Shown: in pieces, positions 16,135 to 27,532 of the stretch
Numbering within the stretch: position 1 is the first letter of the stretch
Layout of the letters: the number at the start of each line of letters is the position of its first letter
From: an uncultured Austwickia sp.
GTDB lineage: Bacteria > Actinomycetota > Actinomycetes > Actinomycetales > Dermatophilaceae
NCBI GenBank assembly: GCA_934678955.1
Contig: CAKUSI010000007.1
Location: forward strand, 1-34,173
Direction of reading: 5' to 3'
DNA length: 34,173 nucleotides
Made by a program: the position numbers and the translations under genes
Notes under the pieces: model-generated
Database searches by the model: none
What the model was told of the DNA's origin: nothing
Seen by the model: the letters and a program-made list of their open reading frames with translations, nothing else

Positions 16135-17259
16135 GTGAACGACTACTACGGCGACCTCGGGGTGTCTCGTGACGCGAGCCCCGAGGAGGTCAAGCGCGCC
16201 TACCGGCGGCTCGCCCGCAAGCTCCACCCGGACGTGAACCCCGGTCCGGAGGCAGAGGCCGAGTTCAAGAAGGTCTCCCAGGCCTACGACGTGCTGGGCG
16301 ATCCCGACAAGCGGCGAGCCTACGACATGGGGTCCGACCCGTATGGGGGCGTGCAGGGCGGCTTCGGCCAGGGGTTCAGCTTCAGCGACATCATGGATGC
16401 GTTCTTCGGCGGCGCGGCCAGTGCCCAGCGGGGTCCGCGCTCTCGCCGGCAGCGGGGGCAGGACGCCCTGGTCCCCCTCGAGGTGGACCTGCGTACGGCG
16501 GTGTTCGGCGGGGAGGCCGACCTCGTGGTGGACACCGCCGTCATCTGCAACAGCTGCCACGGGGAGGGGGCTCAGGCGGGGACGGGGCTGCGCCCGTGCG
16601 ACGTGTGCAAGGGCCGCGGCGAGGTCCAGCAGGTGCAGCGCAGCTTCCTCGGCCAGGTGATGACGTCCCGTCCTTGCACGGCCTGCCAGGGCTACGGCAC
16701 CGTGATCCCCAGCCCCTGCTTCGAGTGTTCCGGCCACGGCCGGGTCCGCACCCGGCGCACGCTCACGTTGAAGGTCCCCGCGGGGGTCGACTCCGGGACC
16801 CGGATTCAGCTGGCGGGCGAGGGGGAGGTCGGCCCCGGGGGCGGTCAGCCCGGCGACCTCTACGTCGAGGTGCACGTGGCGCCCCACGACACGTTCACCC
16901 GCCGCGGCGACGACCTGCACTGCACGGTCCGGCTGCCGATGACGGCGGCCGCCCTCGGCACGACGCTCACCCTCGAGACCTTCGACGGGCCGCAGGACAT
17001 CGAGATCGAGGCCGGCGCGCAGCCGGCCGAGGTCCTCACCATGCCTGATCTCGGGGTCACCCACCTGCGGGGCGCGGGCCGCGGCGATCTCCTGGTTCAT
17101 CTGGACATCCGGACGCCGACGCGACTGACGCCGGAGCAGGAGGAGGTCCTGCGGCAGCTCGCCCAGATGCGCGGGGAGGAACAACCCGAGGCGCGGCTCA
17201 CCCACGTCAAGGACGGCGGCTTCTTCGGCCGGATGCGCGACGCGTTCCTCGGCAAGTGA
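16135..17259 (+). CDS. dnaJ: Chaperone protein DnaJ (DnaJ2 type)
   Basis: This encodes 374 residues. The J domain carries HPD at residues 31-33. A Gly/Phe-rich region (about 71-92) follows. The zinc domain has all four CxxCxGxG repeats: CNSCHGEG (138), CDVCKGRG (155), CTACQGYG (181) and CFECSGHG (195). The C-terminal substrate-binding and dimerisation domains follow (VPAGVDSGTRIQLAGEGE, GDLYVEV). DnaJ stimulates DnaK ATPase activity and delivers unfolded clients. It lacks a dnaK-grpE neighbour and sits after hrcA, the usual context of the second actinobacterial DnaJ. GTG at 16135 has GGAAAGG (16122-16128) 6 nt upstream. The stop overlaps rsmE (GTGA). Confidence 0.96.
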   Translation: MNDYYGDLGVSRDASPEEVKRAYRRLARKLHPDVNPGPEAEAEFKKVSQAYDVLGDPDKRRAYDMGSDPYGGVQGGFGQGFSFSDIMDAFFGGAASAQRGPRSRRQRGQDALVPLEVDLRTAVFGGEADLVVDTAVICNSCHGEGAQAGTGLRPCDVCKGRGEVQQVQRSFLGQVMTSRPCTACQGYGTVIPSPCFECSGHGRVRTRRTLTLKVPAGVDSGTRIQLAGEGEVGPGGGQPGDLYVEVHVAPHDTFTRRGDDLHCTVRLPMTAAALGTTLTLETFDGPQDIEIEAGAQPAEVLTMPDLGVTHLRGAGRGDLLVHLDIRTPTRLTPEQEEVLRQLAQMRGEEQPEARLTHVKDGGFFGRMRDAFLGK

Positions 17260-18023
17260 CCGCGCCGCTGTTCCAGGTGCCGGCCGGGACCCTTTCGGGC
17301 GCCCGGCCGGGGGAGCTGGTGCGTCTCGACGGCCCGGAGGGACACCACGCGGCCACCGTGACCCGGCTGCGTCCCGGCGAGGCGGTGCTGGTCGCGGACG
17401 GCTCCGGACGGCTTGGCGAGGGACACGTCGAGGAGGTCGTCCGCGGGGAGCTGAGCGTTCGGCTCATCGCGGTGCGCGACGCGAGGCCGCCGTCCCCGCG
17501 GCTGGTCCTGGCCCAGGCGCTGGTGAAGGACGGTCGAGACGAACGGGCGATCGAGGCGGCCACCGAGCTCGGGGTGGACGAGGTGATCCCGTGGCAGGCG
17601 CGCCGCTGCGTCGTCCAGTGGCGCGGCGCTCGGGGCGAGAAGTCGCTGGCCAAGTGGGCCGCCGTGGTCCGTTCGGCCGCCCAGCAGGCGCGCCGGCCCC
17701 AGGTCCCGGACGTCGCGGCGCCGCACGACACGCGCTCGCTGGCGCGTCGGCTCCACGACGCCTGCGAGGACGGTGGTGCCGGGCTGGTGCTCCACGAGGA
17801 GGCCGACACGCCGATGGCCGGCCCGGTGGCCGATGGTCTGGCGACGCGCCGCGAGGTGTTCCTCGTCGTCGGGCCCGAGGGCGGCATCGACCCCGAGGAG
17901 CTGCGCATGCTCACGGAGGCGAGCGCGATTCCGGTACGCCTCGGCACCGAGGTATTGCGCGCGGGAACGGCGGGACCCGCCGCGCTGGCGGCGGTCCTGG
18001 CCGCGACTCGCTGGCGCGCCTGA
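17256..18023 (+). CDS. rsmE: 16S rRNA (uracil1498-N3)-methyltransferase
   Basis: This encodes 255 residues. RsmE methylates N3 of U1498 in the 30S subunit with S-adenosylmethionine and belongs to the SPOUT (knotted) superfamily. There is a small N-terminal PUA-like part (LDGPEGHHAATVTRLRPGEAV), then LAQALVKDGRDERAIEAATELGV and RRCVVQWRG, and the C-terminal knot motifs VVGPEGGIDPEEL and VRLGTEVLRAGTAGPAALA. The GTG start at 17256 overlaps the dnaJ stop. phoH follows 27 nt after the stop. Confidence 0.95.
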   Translation: MTAPLFQVPAGTLSGARPGELVRLDGPEGHHAATVTRLRPGEAVLVADGSGRLGEGHVEEVVRGELSVRLIAVRDARPPSPRLVLAQALVKDGRDERAIEAATELGVDEVIPWQARRCVVQWRGARGEKSLAKWAAVVRSAAQQARRPQVPDVAAPHDTRSLARRLHDACEDGGAGLVLHEEADTPMAGPVADGLATRREVFLVVGPEGGIDPEELRMLTEASAIPVRLGTEVLRAGTAGPAALAAVLAATRWRA

Positions 18024-18049
18024 CCTTCGACCGTAGACTGGCCCCCGAC

Positions 18050-19135
18050 ATGAGTGAGACTCCGGCCACCCGCCCTTCGGATCCGTCGCTCCCCGATCCG
18101 AGCGATACGCAGCAGGCCCCTCGTCGCACGATCATCGTCCCCAGTAGCGTGCCGATGGTCTCCCTGCTGGGCCCCCGCGACGAGCTGCTCACCACGATGG
18201 AGCGCAACCTCCCTGCCGTGGACATCCTGGTGCGCGGCAACGAGATCCACATGAGCGGGCCAGAGATCGATCTCGACCTGGCCGAGCGCCTGCTGGAGGA
18301 GTTGCTCGCGATCGCGAAGGCGGGCCAGCCGCTCAACAGGGACGCGGTCGAACGGTCGGTGCGGATGCTGCGGGACCAGGTCGCCGAGCGCCCCGCGGAC
18401 GTGCTGACCCACCAGATCGTGTCCAGCCGCGGCCGGACGGTCCGGCCCAAGACCCTGAACCAGAAGCGGTATGTCGACGCGATCGACGAGCACACGATCG
18501 TCTTCGGGATCGGCCCCGCGGGCACGGGCAAGACCTACCTCGCGATGGCGAAGGCGGTCGCGGCGTTGCAGAGCAAGCGCGTGAACCGGATCATCCTGAC
18601 GCGCCCGGCGGTGGAGGCCGGGGAGCGGTTGGGCTTCCTACCTGGAACGCTGAACGACAAGATCGACCCGTACCTGCGGCCCCTGTACGACGCGCTGCAC
18701 GACATGCTCGACCCGGGCTCCATCCCGCGGCTCATGGCGGCCGGGACCATCGAGGTCGCCCCGCTGGCCTACATGAGGGGACGCAGCCTCAACGATGCCT
18801 TCATCATCCTGGACGAGGCACAGAACACCTCCTCCGAGCAGATGAAGATGTTCCTGACCCGCCTGGGCTTCGGGTCCAAGATCGTGGTCACCGGCGACAT
18901 CACCCAGGTCGACCTGCCGGACGGCACCCAGTCGGGCCTGCGCGTGGTGCGGGACATCCTGGCCGACGTCGAGGACATCCACTTCGCCGAGCTGACGGCG
19001 CAGGACGTGGTCCGCCACAAGCTGGTCGGGGACATCGTGGAGGCCTACGGTCGTTGGGACGCCCAGGATCCGCGCTCGCGGGCCGCGGGAACGCACCGCG
19101 GCACCGGGCCGCGAGCGAGGAGGGCGACGCGGTGA
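18050..19135 (+). CDS. PhoH family ATPase (PhoH-like protein)
   Basis: This encodes 361 residues. The Walker A motif GPAGTGKTYLA (about residue 155) and Walker B FIILDEAQN (about 248) mark the PhoH-like P-loop ATPase. QKRYVDAIDEHTIVFGIG, RPAVEAGERLGFLPG and VVTGDITQVDLP are also family-typical. An N-terminal KH/Jag-like region (residues 30-90) precedes it. PhoH-like proteins encoded beside ybeY are associated with RNA metabolism and ribosome maturation. No ribosome binding site precedes the ATG, but TAGACT (18034-18039) lies 10 nt upstream and may give a very short leader. The C-terminus is Arg-rich. The last bases overlap the ybeY start. Confidence 0.94.
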   Translation: MSETPATRPSDPSLPDPSDTQQAPRRTIIVPSSVPMVSLLGPRDELLTTMERNLPAVDILVRGNEIHMSGPEIDLDLAERLLEELLAIAKAGQPLNRDAVERSVRMLRDQVAERPADVLTHQIVSSRGRTVRPKTLNQKRYVDAIDEHTIVFGIGPAGTGKTYLAMAKAVAALQSKRVNRIILTRPAVEAGERLGFLPGTLNDKIDPYLRPLYDALHDMLDPGSIPRLMAAGTIEVAPLAYMRGRSLNDAFIILDEAQNTSSEQMKMFLTRLGFGSKIVVTGDITQVDLPDGTQSGLRVVRDILADVEDIHFAELTAQDVVRHKLVGDIVEAYGRWDAQDPRSRAAGTHRGTGPRARRATR

Positions 19136-19596
19136 GCATCGAGGTACTCAACGAGACCACGGCGCCGGTCGACGCGGATGAGCTGATCGACCTGGCCCGC
19201 TACGTGCTGACCCAGATGCACGTGAATCCCCGCGCGGAGCTGTGCATCACGTGCGTCGACGCGGACGCGATGACCAATCTGCACCAGCAGTGGATGGACC
19301 TCGACGGCCCGACCGACGTCATGAGCTTCCCCATGGACGAGCTGCGTCCCGGTCGGGACGGCGAACCTACGCCCGCGGGGATCCTCGGAGACGTGGTGAT
19401 CTGCCCCGAGGTGGCGGCGGCCCAGGCCGCCGAGGTCGGCCACACGACGGCCGAGGAGCTCCTGTTGCTGCTCACCCACGGGATCCTCCACCTGCTCGGC
19501 TACGACCACGCCGAGCCGGAGGACCAGCGGGAGATGTTCGACCTGCAGCGCACGCTGCTTCTGACCTACCTGGCCGGCCGCGGCCGGGATCGCTGA
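19132..19596 (+). CDS. ybeY: Endoribonuclease YbeY, 16S rRNA maturation factor
   Basis: This encodes 154 residues. The zinc-binding motif HGILHLLGYDH (His-x3-His-x5-His) is intact and PTDVMSFPMDE is the other conserved segment. YbeY is a single-strand endoribonuclease needed for 16S rRNA 3' end maturation and ribosome quality control. GTG at 19132 overlaps the phoH TGA. GAGGAGGG (19117-19124) lies 7 nt upstream, which fixes this start. It is part of the rsmE-phoH-ybeY-era run. Confidence 0.95.
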   Translation: MSIEVLNETTAPVDADELIDLARYVLTQMHVNPRAELCITCVDADAMTNLHQQWMDLDGPTDVMSFPMDELRPGRDGEPTPAGILGDVVICPEVAAAQAAEVGHTTAEELLLLLTHGILHLLGYDHAEPEDQREMFDLQRTLLLTYLAGRGRDR

Positions 19597-19612
19597 CCTG
19601 CCAGGGCCGCCC

Positions 19613-20941
19613 GTGAGTACCGTCACCGTCCAGCTGATCGCCGGTTTCCTGGCGGTCCTGGTGATCACGTTCCTCCTGGTGGCGGCCGAGGCGGCGCTTC
19701 AGCGGGTGAGCGCGAGCGTCGCCGAGGACCTCGTGGAGGAGGGGCGCAAGGGCGCGAAAGAGCTGCAACGCATCCTCGCGGACAGCGCCGGCTACCTGTC
19801 CACCCTGGCCTTCTTCCGCATCCTCGCCGAGACCAGCGCCGCTGTCCTCGTCACGCTCGCGGTGGACGAGCTCATCGATGGGATTCTCACGATCATGGCG
19901 GTCGCCATCCTCGTGATGAGCGTGGTGTCGTTCGTGATCGTGGGCGTCAGCCCCAGGACCCTCGGGCGTCAGCACGCTGTCAGCGTCTCCCTGGCGGCGG
20001 CGCCCGCCGTCGTGTGGATGCGGCGCATCGTCGGGCCGCTGGCCCAACTGCTCGTCATGGTCGGCAACGCGGTGACACCGGGGCGGGGCTATCGCGACGG
20101 CCCCTTCGAGACCGAGGCCGAACTGCGGGACCTGGTCGATCTGGCCGGAGACACCCAGCTCATCGAGGCCGAAGAGCGGGAGATGATCCACTCGGTCTTC
20201 GAGTTCGGCGACACGATCGTGCGCGAGGTGATGGTGCCTCGCACCGACATGGTGACGATCGACGCGGACAAGACTCTCCGGCAGGCCATGAAGCTCTTCC
20301 TCCGCTCCGGATTCAGCAGGATTCCCGTCATCGGCGCGGACGCCGACGACCCGGTCGGGCTCCTCTACTTCAAGGACGTCACCGAGCGCACATACGACCT
20401 CCCGGAGTCCATGGCCGCCTCGGTGACCGACGTGATGCGCCCGATCCCGTTCGTCCCCGAGAGCAAACCGGTCGACGACCTCCTGCGCGAGATGCAACTG
20501 GCGCAGATCCACCAGGCGATCGTGGTGGACGAGTACGGCGGCACGGCGGGCCTGGTCACGATCGAGGACCTCGTGGAGGAGATCGTCGGGGAGATCGCGG
20601 ACGAGTACGACCGGGAGGGACCCGGCGCCGAGGCGTTGAATGACGGGGGCTACCGCGTGCCGGCCACGTGCCACATCGACGATCTCGCCGAACTGTTCGA
20701 CGTCGAGATCGAGGAGGAGGACGTCGACACCGTGGGTGGCCTGCTGGCCAAGTCGATCGGGCGAGTGCCGATCGTGGGTTCCGCCGGGGAGGTGGCCGGG
20801 CTGCGGCTGGTCGCCGAGCGCATGTCCGGGCGCAGGCACCGCATCGCGACGGTGGTCGTGCATCGGCTGGAGCAGGCGAGTACGGATGCCGACGACGCCG
20901 GATCGGCCGGCCACCACGAGACCGTCGGGGAGACGTCATGA
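19613..20941 (+). CDS. CNNM/CorC-like membrane protein with CBS domains (hemolysin C family)
   Basis: This encodes 442 residues. The N-terminal DUF21-like membrane region has hydrophobic segments near residues 5-25 and 80-110 and ends with [12 protein letters not shown] tandem CBS pair follows (about 205-330), marked by [21 protein letters not shown] and [26 protein letters not shown]-terminal CorC_HlyC domain closes it ([21 protein letters not shown]). Members are linked to magnesium or cobalt efflux; the name hemolysin is historical. GTG at 19613 starts 16 nt after ybeY. The stop overlaps the era ATG (ATGA). Confidence 0.92.
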   Translation: MSTVTVQLIAGFLAVLVITFLLVAAEAALQRVSASVAEDLVEEGRKGAKELQRILADSAGYLSTLAFFRILAETSAAVLVTLAVDELIDGILTIMAVAILVMSVVSFVIVGVSPRTLGRQHAVSVSLAAAPAVVWMRRIVGPLAQLLVMVGNAVTPGRGYRDGPFETEAELRDLVDLAGDTQLIEAEEREMIHSVFEFGDTIVREVMVPRTDMVTIDADKTLRQAMKLFLRSGFSRIPVIGADADDPVGLLYFKDVTERTYDLPESMAASVTDVMRPIPFVPESKPVDDLLREMQLAQIHQAIVVDEYGGTAGLVTIEDLVEEIVGEIADEYDREGPGAEALNDGGYRVPATCHIDDLAELFDVEIEEEDVDTVGGLLAKSIGRVPIVGSAGEVAGLRLVAERMSGRRHRIATVVVHRLEQASTDADDAGSAGHHETVGETS

Positions 20942-21873
20942 GCCTGCTGACCGGCAGCCGCGACGGCGATTTCCGGGCGGGCTTCGCCTGCTTGGTGGGC
21001 AGGCCCAACACCGGGAAGTCGACGCTGACGAACGCCCTCGTCGGACAGAAGGTGGCCATCACCTCCAGTCGGCCGCAGACCACCCGGCATACGATCCGTG
21101 GGATCTCCACGACGAAGGACAGCCAGCTGATCCTCGTCGACACCCCGGGGCTGCACAAGCCGCGCACGCTGCTGGGGGAGCGCCTCAACGATCTGGTGCG
21201 CGAGACCCTGCTGGACGTCGACGTGGTCGGGTTCTGCCTCCCCGCGGACAACCGGATCGGGCCCGGTGATGCGTTCATCGCCCGCGAGCTCGCTGATCTT
21301 CGCCGCGCCCGTCGCACCCCCGTGATCGCGATCGCGACGAAGGCCGACACCGTCGGTCGCCGACGCATGGCCGACCACCTCATCGCCGTCGATTCCCTCG
21401 GCGAGTGGGACGCGATCGTCCCCTGCTCCGCGGTCGACGGCACGCAGGTCGACGTGGTGCGCGCCGAGCTCGTGGCGCGGCTGCCGCACTCACCCCAGCT
21501 CTATCCCGACGAGATGCTCACCGACGAACCCACCGTCGTGCGGATCGCCGAGCTCGTCCGCGAGGCGGCGCTGGAGGGCGTGCGCGACGAATTGCCGCAC
21601 AGCCTGGCCGTCGTCGTCGAGGAGGTCCTGGAGCGTCCGGGCCGGGCAGCGGACGACCCCCTCACCGACGTGCACGTCAGCGTGTACGTCGAGCGCGATT
21701 CCCAGAAGGCCATCGTGATCGGGCGCGGCGGGTCGCGGCTCAAGGGCGTGGGGACCACGGCCCGCGCGGGGATCGAGGAGTTGCTCGGTCACCGCGTGCA
21801 TCTCGACCTGCATGTGAAGGTCGCCAAGGACTGGCAGCGCGACCCGCGCCAGCTGCGTCGGCTCGGCTTCTGA
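20938..21873 (+). CDS. era: GTPase Era
   Basis: This encodes 311 residues. G1 is GRPNTGKST (residues 21-29). G2 lies in SSRPQTTRHTIRG, G3 is DTPGLHKPR, and G4 is TKAD instead of the common NKxD, as in many actinobacterial Era proteins. The C-terminal KH domain (VYVERDSQKAIVIGRGGSRLKGVG) binds the 3' end of 16S rRNA. Era is essential for 30S assembly and works with YbeY, encoded two genes upstream. ATG at 20938 overlaps the preceding stop, so translation is coupled. Confidence 0.97.
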   Translation: MSLLTGSRDGDFRAGFACLVGRPNTGKSTLTNALVGQKVAITSSRPQTTRHTIRGISTTKDSQLILVDTPGLHKPRTLLGERLNDLVRETLLDVDVVGFCLPADNRIGPGDAFIARELADLRRARRTPVIAIATKADTVGRRRMADHLIAVDSLGEWDAIVPCSAVDGTQVDVVRAELVARLPHSPQLYPDEMLTDEPTVVRIAELVREAALEGVRDELPHSLAVVVEEVLERPGRAADDPLTDVHVSVYVERDSQKAIVIGRGGSRLKGVGTTARAGIEELLGHRVHLDLHVKVAKDWQRDPRQLRRLGF

Positions 21874-22013
21874 GTGAACACCATTGTGAGCGACCGCGAT
21901 TCATGACTCGGGAATCTCGTTGGTGCGCAGGGATCGACACGAAGTGATGAACTAGACGCAGCAGCCTCCGATGAGAGAATGCAACTAGGACGCACGTGAC
22001 GCAAGGACTGCAC

Positions 22014-22805
22014 ATGCACATGGACACGGACACGCAGGCCCAGCCTCAGGCGAAGCTCGCCGAGGCGCTGGCCGTCGCCACCACCTTGTTGGACACGGAC
22101 CGGCGGGCCTGGGTCATCGGCATCGCCTGGCTGGCAGAAGAAGGCAGAGGGCGCAGACCCCAAGCGGAAGACGTGGACCCCGTCCTGCGGGCCTGCCGGG
22201 AGACCGAGGAGTTCCCCTGCGGGGCCATGGGGTACGTGACCATGGACGGAGAGCCGGAGATCAACGAGACCTACCGGATGGCCGCGATGCACCACCGTCG
22301 CGACGGGGCGGACTACCTGGACATCCGCATCGCTCTGGGCGTAGAGGGATTCCTGGGCTACGGATTCACCCGCAGCGGGGTGCTGGCCGACGGACCAGGG
22401 CAACCGAACCACGTCCTGCTGTCCGACGTGGAGGCGACGATCGCGGATCTCGCGATGTTGTCGGCCTTTTCAGCCGCACACCTCGGTTACCAGGGACCGG
22501 TGGAGACGGTGATCGGGATCAGCTGGACCGGGGAACCCGAGCCGCTACGGCTGCGGGCGCTCGATCCCGAGACCGGCGAACTCGGCGCCGGGGTGGAGGC
22601 GGCGGCCTTCGAGCCGGTCTTCGGCTCCTTCGGGACGGACGCGGACTACGGGACACAGTACGGCGTCGTGCTGCGGATGGCGACGGAGGCGGCGCAGCAG
22701 TTCGGGATCAGCGAGCCTCAGCTCATGCCTGTGCCGGAACCCCTCCTCGTGGACGTCCACGAGGTCGAGCAGGCCGTCCGGCAGATCCCCTCGGATCGAG
22801 GCTGA
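22014..22805 (+). CDS. Protein of unknown function (263 aa)
   Basis: I do not recognise this protein. It is soluble, with no signal peptide or membrane segment. The N-terminal third is helical and Ala/Gln-rich. A middle part contains YVTMDGEPEINETYRMAAMHH and LDIRIALGVEGFLGYGF, which look like compact beta-alpha structure. A later part has VIGISWTGEPEPLRLRALDPETGE and an acidic C-terminus. ATG at 22014 has AAGGA (22003-22007) 6 nt upstream; GTG at 21996 (with AGGA nearby) would add six residues. It follows era after 140 bp, is convergent with the next gene, and stands at the edge of a block of accessory genes. The reading frame is supported by its length, the strong GC bias at codon third positions, and the lack of a better frame. 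Confidence 0.65.
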   Translation: MHMDTDTQAQPQAKLAEALAVATTLLDTDRRAWVIGIAWLAEEGRGRRPQAEDVDPVLRACRETEEFPCGAMGYVTMDGEPEINETYRMAAMHHRRDGADYLDIRIALGVEGFLGYGFTRSGVLADGPGQPNHVLLSDVEATIADLAMLSAFSAAHLGYQGPVETVIGISWTGEPEPLRLRALDPETGELGAGVEAAAFEPVFGSFGTDADYGTQYGVVLRMATEAAQQFGISEPQLMPVPEPLLVDVHEVEQAVRQIPSDRG

Positions 22806-22818
22806 GACGCTCTCGGGC

Positions 22819-23484
22819 TCAATCGATCTCGACTTCTTCTCCCAGGCGATAGCCGAGCCGGAGCCCGAGGTCGTCCCCGGACCAGAACGTCCCGGGGTCG
22901 AAGAACATGCTCGGCATCGCCCCGTCGAGAAGCCCCATCTCCGCGTAGGTGATCGCCACTACCTCGGCGCAGTAGACCGCGCGCGGATCCATCGCCGGGG
23001 CGGGGCCGCCGCGACGCCGGGCGCGAAAGGCGCGTGGGTCCGCCAGGACCCCGGCCCGACCTCGCAGCCACCGCCCGGCCAGCCGTGTGGTGGACGGGAA
23101 CGGTGTCCCGTCCAACCGGGCGATGGTACGCAGCGCCGCGTCCTCCTGCGCCCGCGTGACGTCAGGGGTCAGTTGGCGGAGCCACGCCCGCTGGCGATAG
23201 CGATCACGCCAGTGGGTCACGGCCTGGGCCAGGTCGTGCAGTTGCACGCCCCGCTGCCGCTCGCCGGTCCAGACATCGACCAGCGAGCGGCCGAGCTCTG
23301 CGTGCCAGAGGAGCGGCGGCAGGTCGTCGAGCACCACCGCCATACCGACGTGGTTGACCGGCGCGTTCGTCACGAGCCGAATCGCCCGATCCGCGGTCGT
23401 TCGGCCCCGGAACACCCACAGGTCACCGGTCCGTGTGAGCCGGATCGCCTCGTCGAGGGAGAGGCGGGAACGCATCGAGGCCAT
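22819..23484 (-). CDS. Permuted papain-fold (YiiX/NlpC-P60-like) protein
   Basis: This encodes about 221 residues. The order of motifs suits a circularly permuted NlpC/P60 (papain-like) fold: a first GDLWVFRG strand, then TNAPVNHVGMAVVLDD with a candidate catalytic His45, and much later AVYCAEVVAITYAEMGLL with a candidate nucleophile Cys172 and Glu174. Members of this superfamily act on peptidoglycan peptides or on acyl and amide bonds of lipids. There is no signal peptide, so it is probably cytoplasmic. The ATG at 23482-23484 is chosen over an in-frame ATG at 23473-23475; neither has a clear ribosome binding site. It is divergent from the sirtuin gene with a 59-bp gap. Catalytic assignments are inferred from motif spacing only. 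Confidence 0.68.
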   Translation of the reverse strand: MASMRSRLSLDEAIRLTRTGDLWVFRGRTTADRAIRLVTNAPVNHVGMAVVLDDLPPLLWHAELGRSLVDVWTGERQRGVQLHDLAQAVTHWRDRYRQRAWLRQLTPDVTRAQEDAALRTIARLDGTPFPSTTRLAGRWLRGRAGVLADPRAFRARRRGGPAPAMDPRAVYCAEVVAITYAEMGLLDGAMPSMFFDPGTFWSGDDLGLRLGYRLGEEVEID

Positions 23485-23543
23485 GGGCGACAGTGTGCCA
23501 ACCCCGCAGCCCCCGGCCGTCGTACTCAGGGCATGCTGAGGAC

Positions 23544-24386
23544 ATGGCACCCGGTGAGTCCCCGACCCCCACCCTGGGCGCGTCCTCGGGCGAGGAGGTT
23601 CCGCCCGAGATCCTGACCGTGGCGCGAGAGGCCGAGCGCGTGGTGGTCCTCACCGGTGCCGGCATGTCGGCGGAGAGCGGCGTGCCGACCTTCCGCGATG
23701 CCCAGACCGGCCTGTGGGAGCGGTTCGACCCGGCCCAGCTCGCCACGCCGCAGGCGTGGGAGGAGGACCGGGCGTTCGTGTGGGCCTGGTATGCCTGGCG
23801 GCGAGGCCTGGTGCGTCACGCCGAGCCGAACGCCGGGCACCGGGCGCTCGCCCGCTGGGAAGCGGCCTGGTCTGCCAGGGGCGCAGGGCCGGCGCGGTCG
23901 ATCCAGATCGCCACCCAGAACGTCGATGACCTGCACGAACGCGCCGGGAGCACGGTGCTTGCGCACGTGCACGGCAACCTGTTCGCCTCCCGCTGCGAGC
24001 GGTGCGAGCGTGCGTACGAGGACACGGAACCGCCGCCGGCCGAACCCGTGGAGCGGATTGCGCCGCCCTCCTGCCCGCAGTGCGGGGCGGCGGTCCGGCC
24101 GGGCGTGGTGTGGTTCGGGGAGATGCTCCCCGCAGCGGAGTTCGAGGCCGCGCACGAGGCGACCATCGGTGCCGACCTGGTCCTGGTGGTCGGCACATCG
24201 GGGATCGTCCACCCGTTCGCCGGATTGCCGGTCGCCGTCGCCGCGGCCGGCATCCCGGTGGTGGAGATCAACCCGGTGGACACGGAGCTGTCCCCGATCG
24301 TCGGCCACTGCTGGCGGGTCGGCGCGGCCGTCGCGCTCCCGGCCTTGGTGGATGCGGTGCTCGGTGAGTCGGACGGTGTTCGGTGA
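23544..24386 (+). CDS. NAD-dependent protein deacylase, Sir2 family class III (SIRT5/CobB type)
   Basis: This encodes 280 residues. The NAD site GAGMSAESGVPTFRD (residues 38-52), TQNVDDLH (124-131), the catalytic His143 in HVHGN, and the zinc ligands Cys151, Cys154, Cys177 and Cys180 are all visible. Tyr83 and Arg86 (YAWR) match the YxxR pair that lets class III sirtuins accept succinyl- and malonyl-lysine, so desuccinylase activity is predicted in addition to deacetylation. ATG at 23544 directly follows GAGGAC. The spacing is poor for a ribosome binding site, but CATGCT lies 6 nt upstream, a weak leaderless-type -10. It consumes NAD, whose synthesis genes are elsewhere in the window. Its stop overlaps the next small gene. 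Confidence 0.92.
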   Translation: MAPGESPTPTLGASSGEEVPPEILTVAREAERVVVLTGAGMSAESGVPTFRDAQTGLWERFDPAQLATPQAWEEDRAFVWAWYAWRRGLVRHAEPNAGHRALARWEAAWSARGAGPARSIQIATQNVDDLHERAGSTVLAHVHGNLFASRCERCERAYEDTEPPPAEPVERIAPPSCPQCGAAVRPGVVWFGEMLPAAEFEAAHEATIGADLVLVVGTSGIVHPFAGLPVAVAAAGIPVVEINPVDTELSPIVGHCWRVGAAVALPALVDAVLGESDGVR

Positions 24387-24583
24387 AGCCTCGGACGGCG
24401 ACCATCCTGCGGCTGATCGGGTTCGCGGGCCTCGCGGGCGTGGCCGCGACCGGGGTCGTGATCGCCCGGGATCAACGGCAGCGCTCGCAGCTCAGCGCCG
24501 ACGAGGTCCGCGAACGCCTGCACGCCCGGTACGCCGACGCGGCCGCCGCCTCGCTGGGGGACGGCGGCCACGACGGACGATGA
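24383..24583 (+). CDS. Small single-span membrane protein (66 aa)
   Basis: A short Arg/Lys N-terminus is followed by one hydrophobic stretch (ILRLIGFAGLAGVAATGVVI, about residues 8-27), then a basic, soluble tail containing LSADEVRERLHARYADAAA. It looks like a cytoplasm-facing, membrane-anchored short helix. The GTG start overlaps the sirtuin stop (GTGA), so it is probably co-translated. I recall similar small actinobacterial proteins but know of no function. Confidence 0.68.
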   Translation: MKPRTATILRLIGFAGLAGVAATGVVIARDQRQRSQLSADEVRERLHARYADAAAASLGDGGHDGR

Positions 24584-24631
24584 CCTGCGATGGGCGATGG
24601 CCTGCGCCGGCTGATCAGCCCCGCCAGGTCA
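24581..24631. terminator. Hairpin between convergent genes, with short direct repeats beside it
   Basis: TGACCTG (24581-24587) and CAGGTCA (24625-24631) are perfect 7-base complements enclosing a 12-base palindrome GGCTGATCAGCC (24609-24620). The structure lies between the small membrane protein gene and the convergent lectin gene, so it may end both transcripts. Just past it, imperfect repeats of the type GGTCAG(T)GGGGTTTGCG recur about three times to 24670. Confidence 0.45.
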
Positions 24632-24661
24632 GTGGGGTTGCGCGGTCAGGGGTTTGCGTGA

Positions 24662-27390
<2,729 letters not shown>

Positions 27391-27410
27391 GCATCAAGGC
27401 ACCTCGTGTG

Positions 27411-27447
27411 ACGGCTCGCTCCACCACCGTGCCGTGGGGCGAGCCGT
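27411..27447 (+). terminator. leuA terminator hairpin
   Basis: Bases 27411-27424 pair with 27434-27447: 14 bp with one G-U, around a 9-nt loop. The core is GGCTCGCTCCAC with GTGGGGCGAGCC. It begins 20 nt past the leuA stop. There is no U-tract, as is common for actinobacterial terminators. It separates leuA from lysX. I saw no convincing lysX promoter in the remaining 85 bp. Confidence 0.72.
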
Positions 27448-27532
27448 TGCGCGTCCAGGGACTCCTTAGGGCAGCGATGACCCCGCCAATCAGAGTGGGA
27501 GGGATCCGCAGGCGGAGCGACAGGACGGCGGG

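Noticed and set aside
21874..22013. Promoter or terminator in the era/unknown-gene gap
   Set aside because: Only a 5-bp inverted repeat (GATTC/GAATC) and no convincing -35/-10 pair were seen, so nothing was annotated.
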